A stretch of DNA of 15,078 bases, from positions 1-15,078 of the forward strand of contig CABRFG010000056.1 in assembly GCA_902470095.1 (NCBI GenBank), read 5' to 3'. Position numbers and translations under genes: made by a program. The notes under the pieces are model-generated. The model saw only the letters and a list, made by a program, of their open reading frames with translations, was not told where the DNA came from and ran no database searches. This document shows, one piece after another, positions 14,497 through 15,078 of the stretch. The first letter of the stretch is position 1. Every line of letters begins with the position of its first letter. The DNA is from an uncultured Collinsella sp. (GTDB lineage Bacteria > Actinomycetota > Coriobacteriia > Coriobacteriales > Coriobacteriaceae).

Positions 14497-14529
14497 AAAA
14501 AGGCGCCCTCCGTAGGGGAGGACGCCTTT
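14497..14529 (-). terminator. Rho-independent terminator of rpmB
   Basis: AAAGGCGCCCTCC (14499-14511) pairs with GGAGGACGCCTTT (14517-14529) with one mismatch and a 5-base loop; on the - strand the stem runs into TTTTT. It begins about 70 bases after the rpmB stop codon and only 9 bases from the end of the transposase element, shielding that element from antisense read-through. Confidence 0.88.
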
Positions 14530-14597
14530 GGTAAGTTCTATGTGAACGCGAGGTCTTTGACCCGGAGAGTCCGAGGTACTTGTTGGTAAGACCTTAT

Positions 14598-14786
14598 TTA
14601 GGAGCGCGCAACCTTGCCGGACTTGAGGCAGGTGGAGCAAACGTTCATCTTGCGACGGTGACCATCGACGACGACGTAGACGCGCTGGATGTTGGGGCGG
14701 AACTTACGGTTGGTGACGCGGTGAGAGTGGCTGATGGAGCGACCGGCAACGGGGTGCTTACCGCAAACTTCGCAAACTTTGGACAT
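14598..14786 (-). CDS. rpmB: 50S ribosomal protein L28, zinc-ribbon form
   Basis: 62 residues beginning MSKVCEVCGKHPVAGRSISHSHRVTNRKF, the standard L28 N-terminus, and ending NVCSTCLKSGKVARS. Two CxxC pairs (Cys5/Cys8 and the pair in VCSTC) make this the zinc-binding C+ form rather than the C- paralogue that bacteria can use under zinc limitation; a zinc-linked switch elsewhere in the genome is therefore conceivable but not shown here. The frame continues upstream, but the ATG at 14786 follows AAGGAGG on the - strand with a suitable gap and matches the family start. It is a single-gene unit with its own promoter and terminator. Confidence 0.97.
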   Translation of the reverse strand: MSKVCEVCGKHPVAGRSISHSHRVTNRKFRPNIQRVYVVVDGHRRKMNVCSTCLKSGKVARS

Positions 14787-14802
14787 AACTGACCCTCCTT
14801 GG

Positions 14803-14822
14803 GCGACAAACGAACATGTCGC
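14803..14822 (-). promoter_or_regulatory. Leader hairpin just upstream of the rpmB ribosome binding site
   Basis: GCGACA (14803-14808) and TGTCGC (14817-14822) form a perfect 6-bp stem with an 8-base loop. It lies in the roughly 50-base leader predicted from the -10 and stops 2 bases before the AAGGAGG, which it leaves exposed. It could be a simple 5' stabiliser or a binding site; I recognise no known ribosomal-protein leader class. Confidence 0.45.
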
Positions 14823-14840
14823 GTTAACAAACAAGCCTGA

Positions 14841-14849
14841 ACTATAGCA
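14841..14849 (-). promoter_or_regulatory. Probable extended -10 promoter of rpmB
   Basis: On the - strand TGCTATAGT is a TGN-extended -10, about 55 bases upstream of the ATG. No close TTGACA match is seen at the usual distance. It has the same TGCTAT start as the proposed adhE promoter. Confidence 0.5.
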
Positions 14850-15078
14850 CAGAAGTCGCTCCCTGTGCGCAATCTACACAGAGATATTCCTCTTTTGGCG
14901 ATAGTGCCCACGCCACGGCCCTGGACGTAGATCCGATTTGCGTGCAGCAGAGGGGATTATGCCAGCTCGTGCGTGCGTTTTCAAGCTCGTCCCACAAATA
15001 TATATAGGTTTATTGGGCTTTGGTGTTAGCGTCGGATTATTTTAGCCAAATATAGTCGGCCGAGATTGACCAATCCCG
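14850..15078. other. Non-coding sequence to the window edge
   Basis: No open frame of convincing length, codon bias or ribosome binding site is seen on either strand, and no tRNA-like fold. There is an A/T-rich patch around 14996-15015 and an 18-base imperfect dyad at 15061-15078 whose core is GATTG-AC-CAATC. It may be the upstream region of a gene beyond the edge. Confidence 0.5.

Noticed and set aside
14530..14597. Possible tRNA or small RNA between the rpmB stop and its terminator
   Set aside because: Only short 4-base stems (for example GGTC/GACC, CGGA/TCCG) are seen, with no cloverleaf; it is best read as the rpmB 3' untranslated region.
14787..14834. Upstream start giving L28 sixteen extra residues
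   Set aside because: The extension reads through the ribosome binding site and leader hairpin; MSKVCEVCGK is the normal L28 start.

Overview
The window looks like the chromosome of a high-GC, anaerobic, fermentative actinobacterium, most likely a coriobacterium of the Collinsella type. This is inferred from overall protein character, gene order and base composition; no database search was possible. The ribosomal protein, translation factor, MEP-pathway and AdhE sequences are ordinary bacterial housekeeping types.

Region 1 (1-9606, all + strand) is a compact housekeeping block: the 3' end of rpsB, tsf, a strong terminator, then pyrH-frr-uppS-cdsA-dxr-rseP-ispG-proS. From pyrH to proS the genes overlap or are separated by 0-25 bases, so they are probably one operon. 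It links translation (S2, EF-Ts, ribosome recycling factor, prolyl-tRNA synthetase), UMP supply, the MEP isoprenoid pathway (Dxr, IspG), its use for undecaprenyl diphosphate (UppS), CDP-diacylglycerol synthesis (CdsA) and intramembrane proteolysis (RseP-type protease). The protease carries an unusual insert of about 100 residues that looks partly like a winged helix. Two hairpins after proS end the operon; the second can also serve the convergent genes.

Region 2 (9784-13285, - strand) holds adhE (bifunctional aldehyde/alcohol dehydrogenase) and, 88 bases downstream of it, a gene for a small APH-fold phosphotransferase of unknown substrate. A very GC-rich nested stem-loop without a U-tract separates them. 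The proposed adhE -10 hexamer lies exactly in the spacer of a perfect dyad.

Region 3 (13438-14487) is a self-contained element of about 1.05 kb: a REP-associated tyrosine transposase gene (HUH/Y1 family) between two 52-base inverted repeats that differ at only two positions. Each repeat contains a small palindrome flanked by two copies of a CATTGGGGACAGAC-type 14-mer. The transposase Shine-Dalgarno sequence is buried in an 11-bp stem, which suggests translational self-repression like that known for IS200 tnpA. This element, its repeat architecture and its leader are the most interesting part of the window.

Region 4 (14497-15078) holds rpmB (L28, zinc-ribbon form, - strand) with its own terminator, leader hairpin and extended -10 promoter, followed by non-coding sequence to the window edge.
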